Assembly: GCA_004151065.3 (NCBI GenBank)
Contig: NWUY0305063089.1
Span: forward strand, 1-10,692
DNA length: 10,692 nt
DNA from: Larix sibirica
Taxonomy: Eukaryota > Streptophyta > Pinopsida > Pinales > Pinaceae
Reading direction: 5' to 3'
Positions within the stretch are counted from its first letter, which is position 1. The number at the start of each line of letters is the position of its first letter. A program made the translations under genes and the position numbers. The notes beneath the pieces were generated by a model that was not told the DNA's origin, searched no databases, and was given only the letters and a program-made list of their open reading frames with translations. Shown here piece by piece: positions 1-9,024 of the stretch.

Positions 1-2522
1 ATGAATGAACGTGATATTATATTTCCTTCTAGTGAAGCCCCCGTGTTCTTTATAAGATTCTTGAGCATTCTAGCCTTAGACTGTGCATCTTCCATCTTTG
101 ATTTCACACCTTTTAACTCTTCAACATCCATCAACGTAGCCCAATATTGTGAATTTTGATCAAACAACTTAACACATTCTGCCTCGAGAGCCTCAATATA
201 ATCCACTACAGGCTTCGTATCTTCCACTCTTTGCTCCCAAACTTCTGGAGGTGTACTGGGAACCATATAGGCCTGTAACTCAGTTATTTTTAGCCATAAT
301 CCTCTAATAAATTCATTAAGTGTCAACATTTGGTCCTCTATGGGTTCTTTCTTGTCCATGGCAATTTCTAGAACCGTGCTGCAAGCCACAATCATGATTC
401 GCATCAGTGTTTCATTCTTCTAGATAACCTCAACCCTATCCTTCTAAAGTGTATTACACCTGTCTTTTATTCCATCCTCATTGATCCCATTCTGTATCAT
501 TACAACATAACTATATTCTTCATGGTTATTTATTTATTTTGCAATCTCGTGGTGTAGATCATGCAACATATCCATAGGCAATTTTTCCAGCTTCAACTTA
601 GCTTGACTCGAAGCATGAATACCAATTTGCACTTCCTTTACTGCAAAACTTAATGCTCTAGGCAACAACTTTAAGGCACATCCTTGCACAACCAAAGATG
701 GTTGTGACATTGGGCTTGTTTCATTTTCTGCTAGATGTTGCTGCTCAACCCTTGAATGGAGAGGTGCGCTCTTTATGTCTACTATATCTTGTTGCAACTT
801 CGTGAATTGACCTTTAAGTTCCGCAAAAGGTTATAATTATTTTTATTCCAACTTTTTCCATATGTCCATTGTGGTGTCTTTAAGCCTATTTATGAATGTC
901 TCAATATCATCCTCTATCAAGGACGGATCTGCACTTCTCTTATGGGATTTTATTTTTGTCCTCTTTCCTTTAGGGACTTCTAAAGATTTCCTCTTCTCTC
1001 AAATACCTAGGTCTATCTGTGTCGCATTGGATTATTTCCTTCCTTCACCTTGTGCTTCAGAATCTTGGTATGTTGGCTCATCTTGTTCTTGACCATCTCC
1101 ACCATTCTATTTCTCTCCTTCCTGTGAAATTTCCTCTTCAGGAACTTGTACTTTCCATTCTTGCATCCATTCCTTAATAATTCCTGCAATATCTTCTTCC
1201 TCCAACTTATAATGCATAGGTAACCATTGTTTATTAGGATCCCTCCTAGCTTGCACAAACATGAACTATGGTCTAGCTTTAAACCGAACAACATGCCTAA
1301 ACATCTCAACAACATGAAGCTCCATCCGAGGGGTCTACTTGATATTGTATTGGATTCCTTTCTTATACACACAAAATGTTATATTTGTGTCCCTTTGATG
1401 ATATCCATTGTTGTTGAACCATAATGATGCATACCATGTAGATAAACAATGCCCCGTCGGTGATGCAAACTGAAAACCCTCCACCTCATTCCATGAAACT
1501 AAGGAAATCAAAATTATCAACCAAGAGTAATCAAATGGATTACCTTTCCCCTATGCATCAAGAGAATTATCCGAAAATTCATTCATCATAAACATTTCGT
1601 AGTTCAACTAGACACCTTCAATACATTTCTCAACCAATTCTATTACCTCTATAGGATCTTGATTTGGTCGACATTTCCTTATAACATTATTGGAAAATGC
1701 TTGTACTATATAGATTACTTCCTAGTCCTCAATAGAAGCTATGTCGTAGCCCCTAGTGCTCTTCTCCAAGCAATACTTGTCTTTCATTTTGTCAACGAGT
1801 TACCTATCCTTCTATTTTCCTACAAGATAGATCACTATATCTGGTTATGTTGATGACAATCTCGTAATCCATGATACCAAGTCTGTATCTAGAGATATTT
1901 TCTTGCATAACCACAAAAATACACCATGAACATACAGTAAATGATGCTTCACATATATGTTAACCTCAGTAGTGGGACCAAAATGTGGTATTTCAAGAAG
2001 CAACAAAATGCCGAATTTTTCCAATCCTCAATCCCACGATAGTGGTTCAATGACATAGGCCATCGAATCTTCACTTTGCACTTTCTTCAAATACTTGTCT
2101 ATGGAAAACTCAAGGAATTTCGTGCTTTTAGAAAAATCATGACTGACATTTTTTAGGTTTGGTATTTTACCTACCATACTTGCTTTTGTTAGTATGCCCT
2201 TCGAGATGGTTGGCATCTCTAGAGTATACTTCGCATCCTTGATTAATCTCACTGGTTTAGCATTCGACTTCCTAAGAAGCACATATGGATCCAGGACCAA
2301 TGTTAAACTAGATATCGAGGCCTCTACATCATACTTTGCTTTTGTGCAGGATTTACTATTCCTTGTTCGCAGTTTCTTCCTTGCTGGAAATGGAGACCTT
2401 CTTGTCATTGCTGGTGTCACTAACGATGTTTCTTCTATTACGACCTCTCATTCTGATTGGTTTTGCAGGATGTTGGATGCCATGAATTCTTTAACAATGT
2501 CTTCAACTGACTTTTTAGGCAT
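1..2522 (-). pseudogene. Extra 3' ORF of the retroelement, decayed, function unknown
   Basis: One reading phase runs from an ATG at 2522 (begins MPKKSVEDIVKEF) to the window edge, about 840 codons. It has roughly 19 in-frame stops (for example at 2028-2030, 1335-1337 and 534-536) and no frameshift that I can find. Visible parts in order: a lysine/arginine-rich N-terminus (about 2350-2420); a central region containing EIPHFG and HHLLYVHGVFLWL (about 1880-2010); a short hydrophobic stretch WLIILISLVSW near 1491-1523; an acidic, Glu/Gln-rich stretch (about 1050-1200); a basic patch KGKRTKIKSHKR at 936-971 that resembles a nuclear localisation signal; and a heptad-rich, coiled-coil-like end (about 10-400). 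Many stops sit where Trp or Gln would fit (WD-stop-GLE, GV-stop-LNY), suggesting TGG or CAG originals. It lies downstream of pol in the same orientation, where plant Ty3/gypsy elements may carry an additional or env-like ORF. I recognise no domain and see no env hallmark. It could instead be a separate element; the C-terminus is not in the window. Confidence 0.6.
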
Positions 2523-2941
2523 AATTAGACACACTCACTCACGACACACTATCTCTCAGAATCCACTCTTAGCTCAACTTTGTAATGAATTCAATCCTCA
2601 TACCTTAACAAATTTAAAGTTTTTCCACCCTGCCTTTTCTTTGCATTAACTCTAAGTTTAACATACTTGACCAAATCCTTCCTCAAGGTTTAATTAAATT
2701 GAAATGTATTTCTCTTAATCATTATGGAGTGCTTTCACACATTGTCGCCAAGAATTTGATTTAATGCGATTCTTTCACACTTGGTAGATATTTTTTGTCA
2801 TGAATGCACCACTTCATGGCTTCGGTCACCCTTTTTTTTGTTGGACATGCAAACCAAAATCACGTCAACATTTACCTACTTTTTTGTGTAGCCTCCTTTT
2901 AGTATCCAATACTCATTTCAACTACATATAGAACCTAGACA
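2523..2941 (-). other. Spacer between pol and the 3' ORF
   Basis: This stretch of about 420 bp separates the integrase stop codon from the ATG of the next frame on the same strand. All phases carry stops and I see no conserved domain. It holds A-rich and T-rich runs (an A run on the minus strand at about 2831-2838) and a purine-rich GAGAGATAG stretch just before the downstream ATG. It could be the leader of a separate or spliced transcript for the 3' ORF, but no splice site or promoter stands out. Confidence 0.45.
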
Positions 2942-4130
2942 TCACAACTTTGTTTGTGCATGATGCGGAGAAGTGCGACTGTCCTTGTAGACTTTCTGTT
3001 GACTCCCATTAACTAACCCATCCATGAATTACCCATTTAACTTATGGAATTGCACAACAACTCATTCTATTACATACTTAATCAAATAAGCTCATAAGCA
3101 GTGAATTCTAAAGTTACCAAGGTGTTTGTGAAACTTACTATCATAGAGGAGAACTAAGTCTCCAAGCTAAAATTTATTTCGCTTTATATGGTGGTCATCC
3201 CAAGCCTTTTCTCGTGCTTTTTGCGCTTTCTAATGAAAACCTACAATGAATTTTTATTCCTCTAATTTCAGTAGCTATGAAAATATTTCCTTCAATGCTC
3301 CAATATTTGTCATCTCTGTAAATGTAGAAATAGTCAAGCTCGACACAATACGTTCCATAGGCATGATAACCTCCTAACCATATGCCAACCTGAATGGTGT
3401 ATAACTAGTCAAATTTTTACAAGTTGTTATGTAAGCCCATAATATTGATGGTATTCTCAAGTCCCAGTCATCATGGTTCACATTACATATATTTGTCAAG
3501 ACATTCTCCAAAATTTTATTAAATGCTTCAATAGTTTTGTTAGCTTGAGGGTGATATGGTGTACTTTTCTGGTCGTAAATATGAAATTCTTCTCTTAATG
3601 CTTCAATGATCCTATTCAAAAATTGATATCCATGATCACTCATTAAAATCCTCATATAGCCAAACTTAGTAACAATCTTATCAAATAAAAACTTTGTAGC
3701 AGTCACATAGCTACAACCCCTTACTGGTTGTGCCTCATCCCACCTAGTCAAGTAATCTATCATAATAATATATCTAGATCCTTTTGTTTTCATAGGTGGG
3801 TTAATAGGTCCAATAAAATCAATAGACCATTTATCAAATGCTTGTAAAGTTACCTGGGGTACTAATGGAATTTCATCTCATATTGAAGGCTTCCCTACTC
3901 TATGACATATGTCATAATACCTACTATATTATTTTGCATCCTTATGTAAGGTATTCCACCAAAGTCCTGCTCTTAATACTTTCCGTGTTGTATCCTTTCC
4001 GGAATAATGTTATCCTACAATGCCACCATGAGAATTTTCCAAAATTAGTGGTCGTTCATGTTCTAATGCATATCTCCTTAAAATTTCATTCAGGCCCAAC
4101 TTGTATAGTTGTCCAGCTATAAGCTGAAAG
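2942..4130 (-). pseudogene. Integrase (zinc-binding, DDE core, GPY-type C-terminus)
   Basis: Integrase inserts the cDNA into host DNA. The whole segment is in one phase. Order: zinc-binding H2C2 region about 3920-4060, with both His (SHGG, then HYSG) but the first Cys changed to Tyr (YDIC); rve core about 3374-3840; C-terminal domain about 2960-3240, with LGDLVLLYDSKF and DGLVNGS. The catalytic triad is intact: Asp in SIDFIGPI (3818-3820), Asp in MSDHGYQF and Glu in ANKTIEAFNK, with 35 residues between the last two as expected for DD35E. The core between 3793 and 3374 has no stop; the flanks carry about ten. There is no chromodomain after the GPY-type module. The usual N-G-T before the Glu reads N-K-T. 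Confidence 0.93.
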
Positions 4131-4289
4131 TTTGCTTATTTCACAACCAACTATTTCTTCTGCTACACAATATAATCTTTAGGTTCCATACATGTACTAA
4201 AGAATTGAACAATATCCTCAAAAATTGTATCTACCATCTTGACCAAAAACAACTGCGCATCAAGTAAATTATCATCTAAGTTCCCAAAC

Positions 4290-4700
4290 TCTTCCCCTAT
4301 TTATAAACTAGACAAATGATCAGGACCTGCATTGAGCTTCCTTGTTTTTACCACAACTTCAAAATCATATTCTTGTAACAACAATAACCACCTGTAAATT
4401 TTCACCCCAAAAACTGGCTTATTGACCAAATACTGCAAGAAATATTAGTCAGTATACATCTTAAAATGGAATCCCAACAAATAATTTCTAAAATTTTGAA
4501 GTGCATAACCCATGGCCATCCCTTCTCTTTCGGTCGTAGTGTAATTCCTTTATGATGTTGATAATTTCCTACTAGAAAAATTGATAGTGTGATCAATATT
4601 TGCTTCTCCTGCTTCTGGTAGAACCGCACCCAAAGCTATGGATGAGGCATCAACATGCACATGGAACTCTTTCTTTCAATTGGGAACACCAATATCGGTG
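4290..4700 (-). pseudogene. RNase H domain (copy that continues into integrase)
   Basis: RNase H of Ty3/gypsy pol removes the RNA strand of the RNA-DNA hybrid. The sequence starts with KEFHVHVDASSIALGAV, typical of the RT-linked RNase H of this group. The four acidic catalytic positions are present: Asp 4649-4651 (HVDAS), Glu 4529-4531 (TTTERE), Asp 4448-4450 (MYTD) and Asp 4319-4321 (GPDHLS). Stops interrupt it after LSTS, MYTD and HLSSL, and a TGA replaces the expected Trp just before KKEF. The first two catalytic residues lie inside the tandem repeat, so two further copies of that half domain lie at higher coordinates. I see no second, archaeal-type RNase H, which argues against a Tat-lineage element carrying one. 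Confidence 0.9.
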
Positions 4701-5350
4701 TAGTTACCATTTATTCATTTAGTGTATCCAAAATTTTTTGGCATTTCTGATTCCACTGAAATTTAACATCTTTTTTCAATATTCATTTAGTTACCCATGG
4801 CCATCCCCTCTCTTTCAGTCGTAGTGTAATTCCTTTATGATGTTGATAATTTCCTACTAGAAAAATTGATAGTGTGATCAATATGTGCTTCTCCTTCTTG
4901 TGGTAGAACCGCACCCAAAGCTATGGATGAGGTGTCAACATGCACATGGAACTCTTTCTTTCAATTGGGAACACCAATATTGGTGTAGTTACCATTTATT
5001 CATTTAGTGTATCCAAAATTTTCTGGCATTTCTGATTCCATTGAAATTTAACATCTTTTTTCAATATTGATTTAGTTACCCATGGCCATCCCTTCTCTTT
5101 CAGTCGTAGTGTAATTCCTTTATGATGTTGATAATTTCCTACCAGAAAAATTGATAGTGTGATCGATATGTGCTTCTCCTACTTGTGGTAGAACCGCACC
5201 CAAAGCTATGAATGAAGCATCAACATGCACATGGAACTCTTTCTTTCAATTGGGAACACCAATATTGGTGTAGTTACCATTTATTCATTTAGTGTATCCA
5301 AAATTTTCTGGCATTTCTGATTCCACTAAAATTTAACATCTTTTTTCAAT
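4511..5350 (-). repeat. Tandem triplication of a 285-bp unit spanning the RT/RNase H junction
   Basis: Three copies lie head to tail: 4511-4795, 4796-5080 and 5081-5350 (the last about 15 bases shorter). The period is exactly 285 bp, equal to 95 codons. Counting by eye, copies differ pairwise at about 10 or 11 positions, so they are about 96% identical. Each unit codes the C-terminal end of RT and the first half of RNase H with its first Asp and Glu. All copies share the TAA after LSTS, the TGA before KKEF and the frameshift just before it, so duplication followed inactivation. Both internal junctions hold a 15-bp filler (4781-4795 and 5066-5080) absent from either outer flank; it resembles short pieces found inside the unit (4701-4708 and 4713-4722). 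Confidence 0.95.
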
Positions 5351-6230
5351 AATTTTTCTATAGAGCAGTGATCTACACATAACTCGTAATGACTTTTATG
5401 CAATACCCCATATGTCTCAGTGTCATTTTGAGCTGTTGCACTAATGTCAGTGGTGATAGATGTACAATAATAACAATCTTTGCAGTATCCATCAAGAGAC
5501 CCTATTTACATAGTACATGTCCTAGTAAAATGCCGAAAGGAGCACACAAGATGCATTTCTTTAAATTCAAGGAAGTATGGTATTGTCTACAGCGATCTAA
5601 CATTAACCTAAAATTCTCAATAGGATTCTTCAACAACCTAAAAATAATCTAGTGATCTAAATATACCTCTAAAAACTTGTGGATAAACTCCTTAAAAGAT
5701 ACTACCACTACCCTAGAGAACATAGCAGGGTAATTCTTCAACACAAATGAAATCAATGTGTATTTTTAATAGCCCCATTCTGTAGCAAATGTAGTCTTAT
5801 GCCAATCCTCCTTGGTGATCTTGATCTGATGATAACCAGAAAACACATCAGTAAATGAGTAAAATTCCCATCCTTTGACATTTTCTAAGACATCATCTGT
5901 AATCGGGGCGGGGAAGGATCATGTAAACACGCATCATTCAACTTCTTTAAATGAACACATATCCTAACCTCCCCAATTTTATTATCTTGAACTACAATAG
6001 GACTAGTCAACTCCAATTCTTCAACAAGTTCAATTATTCCTGCATTCATCATCCTTTCAAATTATACTTTTACTTTTTCTTTATATCTCAGGTTCAACCT
6101 ATAAGGTCTCTTTTTGACAAGATTTCATGTGCTAGGTTTCCAAGGGATTTTGATTTCTCCCAAGTCACCTACAATACCCTTCATTTATGAAAAGTTGGTC
6201 TAGAATAGATATTGATACTTATGCAAAAAA
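5257..6230 (-). pseudogene. Reverse transcriptase domain, catalytic motif damaged
   Basis: RT copies the element RNA into DNA. Upstream linker sequence with KTRKVNIDSEENPKF leads into KIPWKP and KRPYRLN-like remnants. The domain follows: MNAGIIELVEE, ICVHLKKLNDACLHDP, FTDVFSGYHQIKI with the first catalytic Asp at 5847-5849, HKTTFATEWG, KEFIHKFLEVYLDH and FGILLGHV. The catalytic YxDD box at 5652-5663 reads YLDH: the second Asp is His and the next codon is a stop in place of a likely Trp. Phase changes from the upstream frame at the G/C-rich run 5904-5918. Together these leave no active polymerase. Confidence 0.92.
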
Positions 6231-6382
6231 TCCATAATGTTCGCAACAGTCTTGTCATCCCATTAATTTCATATGTTAGAAAATTTAGGATTTTCTTCAG
6301 AGTCAATATTCACTTTCCTAGTTTTCAAAGGCTGTAAAAAATTAGCAGAGTCTATCTCAAGGCCTCTTATGTCATAGTATCC

Positions 6383-7250
6383 TTAAATTTCTGGAATGTG
6401 TAGATCCCTTGGGTCATTGTATTCTTGAACTCCTATAATATTATAGCATTCCAAGGCCAATTCTAATGTCGCATCCCAATCTATCTTCTTGTATATAGGC
6501 ATCAGTACTTGTTCGAATACTTTCTTCTTCATAGCTCTTAGAGCTATATCAATAGTCAGATTCTCATTTTCAAAACTATTTTTTTTCCTAAAATTTATAT
6601 CCATCTCTTCCCAATCTATTGTCCTACTTCGTAGCTTCAAATTTTTATACCAATTTCTCGGAACTGTATCTAATGTATGAATAAACATATGGACCCATTC
6701 TATGTTAGGTATAGAACTCCATGATGCACTACATCCTTCTATATATCCTATTGGACTGGTCAAACCATTATATTTTATGCTACAGTAGTTAATTTCTTCA
6801 CCAAATATGATGGCTAACAATGTTTTGAATTGTGACCAAGCGCCTATATTCCACTAATGATTATTTCTCCATCTTGTTGGGATAGCCTTTAGGGATATAT
6901 CTAATGCTAATACTCTATATTGCTATGTAACATACATGTCAAATTCAATAATAAAAGATTCTAAATTTTTTAATCCATCATACACCGGTGGGTTATATAC
7001 CTCTTTTCCAATTCAGCGTAGTGACTTTGTGATATGGGTCCACCTTCTGATAGATACCTCATGCAACCAATTTTTCCAATTATCTAGCCCTTCATCTAAA
7101 TATGATGCACACAAGACAATACTTTACCAACTCAGGCTACCATCTATTGTAGGATTAACATAATCATATTTTATTGAAGTAATTTTATAGGTATTTTCCA
7201 ATTCCTGAGCTATTGTAATAAGTTCAACATACCTCAGTCCTTCTAACGGA
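6383..7250 (-). pseudogene. Capsid-like (Retrotrans_gag-type) block between protease and RT
   Basis: In one phase, with stops, this segment reads from APLDPLEG (about 7250) through ELENTYKITSIKYDYVNPT, then PPVYDGLKNLESFIIEFD, then LALDISLKAIPTRW and WSQFKTLLAIIFGEEIN, then WVHMFIHTLDTVPRNWY and DWEEMDINFRK, ending at DPRDLHIPEI. The pattern of a small-residue/aromatic motif, then a Trp and a basic-aromatic F-x-x-F run is that of the Retrotrans_gag (PF03732) capsid family, and it seems to occur twice (near 6790-6890 and near 6580-6680). Gag capsid normally lies before the protease; here it follows it and runs on in the same phase into the RT linker. It may be a second structural domain or a connector unique to this lineage. 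The domain call is by eye only. Confidence 0.6.
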
Positions 7251-7369
7251 TCCAATGGCGCAATAAATCGTACTTTCCCTCCAAATTTCATCAAAAAATC
7301 TTATTCAAACTTATTATAGCTTGATTATCCACTATCGATTCTATTCCAAGTAAATCTGGATTAAAGGGT

Positions 7370-7800
7370 TGGTATCATCTATGATTTAAATAACCTTGAA
7401 GTCTGCAAAGCTCTACAATCCCTCAACTTCAAAAGCTACCCCTACAAATCTACTAAACAAAACCAATTTTTGTTTATTTGCAATTCTTAACTGTACTGGT
7501 GACCAGACAAGCTTAGGATTACCCATGTTTTCCCACGTTTTCTTGCTAAGTACATTAACATTAGACCCTAGATCTAAAATAATAAAATCAATGTCATAGT
7601 CTCCAATCTGCACACTAAGTCGTAGTTCTCTACCTCTCCTCTTTTTTCATTGTAGCTGATTAAAAATTCTTTCCTCAATAGGTTCTAATATCCGTAGATC
7701 ACATTGGTCAATTAAACAACAAATCTCTTTTACATGTTTTTTATCTTTTATCACATTAAAACATATTTGTAGAAAATTATTTAGGGAACTACCTTTCCCA
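7370..7800 (-). pseudogene. Aspartic protease (retropepsin) of pol
   Basis: Retropepsin cleaves the Gag-Pol polyprotein. The phase opens near 7798 with GKGSSLNNFLQICF, passes ICCLIDQCDLRILEPIEER and LSVQIGDYDIDFIILDLGSN, and continues past 7413 as SFADFKVI and DDTNPFNPDLLGIES. The active-site motif is DLGS at 7563-7574; the catalytic Asp is kept and the second position is Leu instead of Thr or Ser, as is common in plant Ty3/gypsy proteases. The C-terminal LLGI hydrophobic-Gly motif lies near 7345. Stops interrupt it at NQLQ-stop, EGL-stop and KVI-stop. Phase changes on both sides (near 7800 and near 7290-7320) separate it from the N-terminal gag part and the capsid-like block. Confidence 0.88.
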
Positions 7801-8679
7801 ATGTCTTCTTTGGAACCGCCTGATCATATATCAAGGCATGACAGATACTGGAGTTGTGTGATATATCGATTGAGTTGTTGAAGCTGATGCACCTCTGTCT
7901 GTCACAACGAACTCCTTCCTAGCTTCGACATAGCTTTTTTTTTCCTCGTGAGGGTTGAACACTAGTGTTCATTCCACTGCTTTCCTTACCCAAGGTCCTC
8001 ATTGATTTCCTGGTCCCTCCATATCACTTCTTATTGTGGCTCCACCTTCTGTAAGTACTACTATGGTAGGATGATATTCCCGCCTTTCTACATAAATATT
8101 CTAGACATTCTGGTTCTGATTTTGATTTACCTTTTCCTTCCATTTTTCTATCATCTACGGACAATCTTAAATATTGTGAACTCTAGCTCTACCATACGTA
8201 CATGTCGAACAATAGAGGTTATCTTCAGGAGGTAGGATCATTTGGATGAATGCATCTCTGTTTTCTAGAGAGAGGTCTCGAATCTTGCTTGTTAATACCC
8301 GCTTGTAAAAAATGAGCGTTGAGGGGTCCTCTGTAGAATGTGTCAACTCCATAATGAGCTCCTTACTAATAGGACAGACCACCTCTCCCTGCCGATATAT
8401 GAAGGCCCTTATTTCTAGTACATAAAAATCCGCACACCACTAAATTATCTAGGGAAAAATCCTGGTAGGAGGAAGAATTACCTTGGACAACCCCAACTTC
8501 CATAGGCTGAATAAATCATTGTCATTTTTTGCATGCTCCTTGGATTCCAGAGCCAATTGTAGCAGGTTCGGGAAGGAAGAAAATGGGTCATGAATGTCAA
8601 AGAACTCATCGCCTAGATGATCCTCTGGAATGTCGGATGTGGATGTAGAAGCGACCTCAGGAGCATCCTTAGAGGCCAT
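7801..8679 (-). pseudogene. gag: gag N-terminal region with degenerate zinc knuckle
   Basis: A single phase runs from the ATG at 8679. The first 76 codons are open (MASKDAPEVASTSTSDIPED to PPTRIFP, stop at 8449-8451). The same phase then continues through WCADFYVLEIRAFIYRQGE, ELTHSTEDPSTLIFYKRVL, a Cys/His cluster (CSTC, then H and DC at about 8160-8205) and VFNPHEEKKSYVEARKEF to about 7800. The Cys/His spacing does not fit CX2CX4HX4C exactly and a stop sits inside it, so the zinc knuckle is degenerate. A run of nine A bases (7935-7943) does not break the phase. The N-terminal 76 codons lie 130 bp downstream of a TATA box and may be all that any transcript could still encode. Confidence 0.75.
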
Positions 8680-8719
8680 GCTAACACACGGATGAAGCAA
8701 GAAGTGACGGCTTTGGACT

Positions 8720-8731
8720 ACTCTGATAGCT
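8720..8731 (-). other. Possible primer-binding site for initiator-Met tRNA
   Basis: The minus strand reads AGCTATCAGAGT, which matches 9 of 12 bases of the plant initiator-Met primer-binding site TGGTATCAGAGC. It directly follows a CCA that could close the LTR (ending CA at 8732) and lies 41 bases before the gag start. Three mismatches in 12 make this suggestive only; position and order support it more than the match itself. Confidence 0.4.
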
Positions 8732-8810
8732 TGGAGAAACATGTGAAGAGAGAGGAGACTGAGGGGCTCTGAAGCTCGAGTGCAAGTGCGCAATGGATTC
8801 CTCGGGAAGG

Positions 8811-8818
8811 TATTTATA
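8811..8818 (-). promoter_or_regulatory. TATA box of the LTR promoter
   Basis: The minus strand reads TATAAATA in the context CCCTATAAATACC, a near-ideal plant TATA box. A start site would fall near 8780-8790, followed by a CT-rich leader (about 8735-8775) such as plant core promoters often have, and then the gag ATG at 8679. Confidence 0.6.
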
Positions 8819-9024
8819 GGGAGATACTTGAAAAGGGAAGAAATAAATGCAAGGGCTACGTGGATCGATGGGATTATCCTACTGGTTAAGGGGTAGATGG
8901 CTTCTTAAATGCTAGAGGTGCTTAATCGCAAATGATGACGGTAATGACCATTTAGGTACGGCTTAAGGTGAAGCGAGGGGGGAGGAATATGTTATAGTAG
9001 AAAGCGGGGCCATAAGTAGGAGGT

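Larger units (their letters stand above)
2942..8679 (-). pseudogene. gag-pol: gag-pol polyprotein of Ty3/gypsy element, inactivated
   Basis: The start at 8679 has a strong plant context (A at -3, G at +4) and opens with MASKDAPEV. The final stop is TGA at 2942-2944, just after the integrase C-terminus. Without the two extra 285-bp repeat units the frame would be about 1,720 codons. It reads as one fused gag-pol: gag and protease are joined with no intended stop that I can see. Phase changes occur near 7800, near 7290-7320, at the G/C run 5904-5918, and at about 5247-5256 (the last repeated in every tandem copy). In-frame stops are frequent, about 17 from RNase H to the end alone, and mostly fit C-to-T changes in Gln/Arg codons or G-to-A in Trp codons. 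There is no intact enzyme, though catalytic residues survive in several domains. Confidence 0.88.

Noticed and set aside
1013-1372. Minus-strand open frame of 119 codons
   Set aside because: It is out of phase with the long 3' ORF; the composition is unremarkable and the 3' ORF phase explains the region better.
1-2522. Reassigned stop codons (non-standard genetic code)
   Set aside because: TAA, TAG and TGA all interrupt the frame, neighbouring domains show the same stops plus frameshifts, and plant nuclei use the standard code.
2194-2649. Plus-strand open frame of 151 codons
   Set aside because: It is the antisense shadow of the N-terminal part of the minus-strand 3' ORF and shows no domain.
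3740-3760. Asp in IDYLTRW as the first catalytic residue of integrase
   Set aside because: Family alignment places the first catalytic Asp in SIDFIGPI at 3818-3820; the later Asp is structural.
3838-4122. Plus-strand open frame of 94 codons
   Set aside because: It is antisense to the integrase zinc-binding region, whose minus-strand reading matches a known family.
4402-4629. Minus-strand open frame of 75 codons
   Set aside because: It is a phase-shifted reading of RNase H; the phase one base away carries the catalytic motifs.
4511-5350. CRISPR array or satellite DNA
   Set aside because: There are three 285-bp units without spacers, and each unit is coding-derived. It is a local tandem duplication.
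7934-7943. A9 run on the minus strand as a frameshift site
   Set aside because: Codon counting shows that the gag phase continues unchanged through the run.
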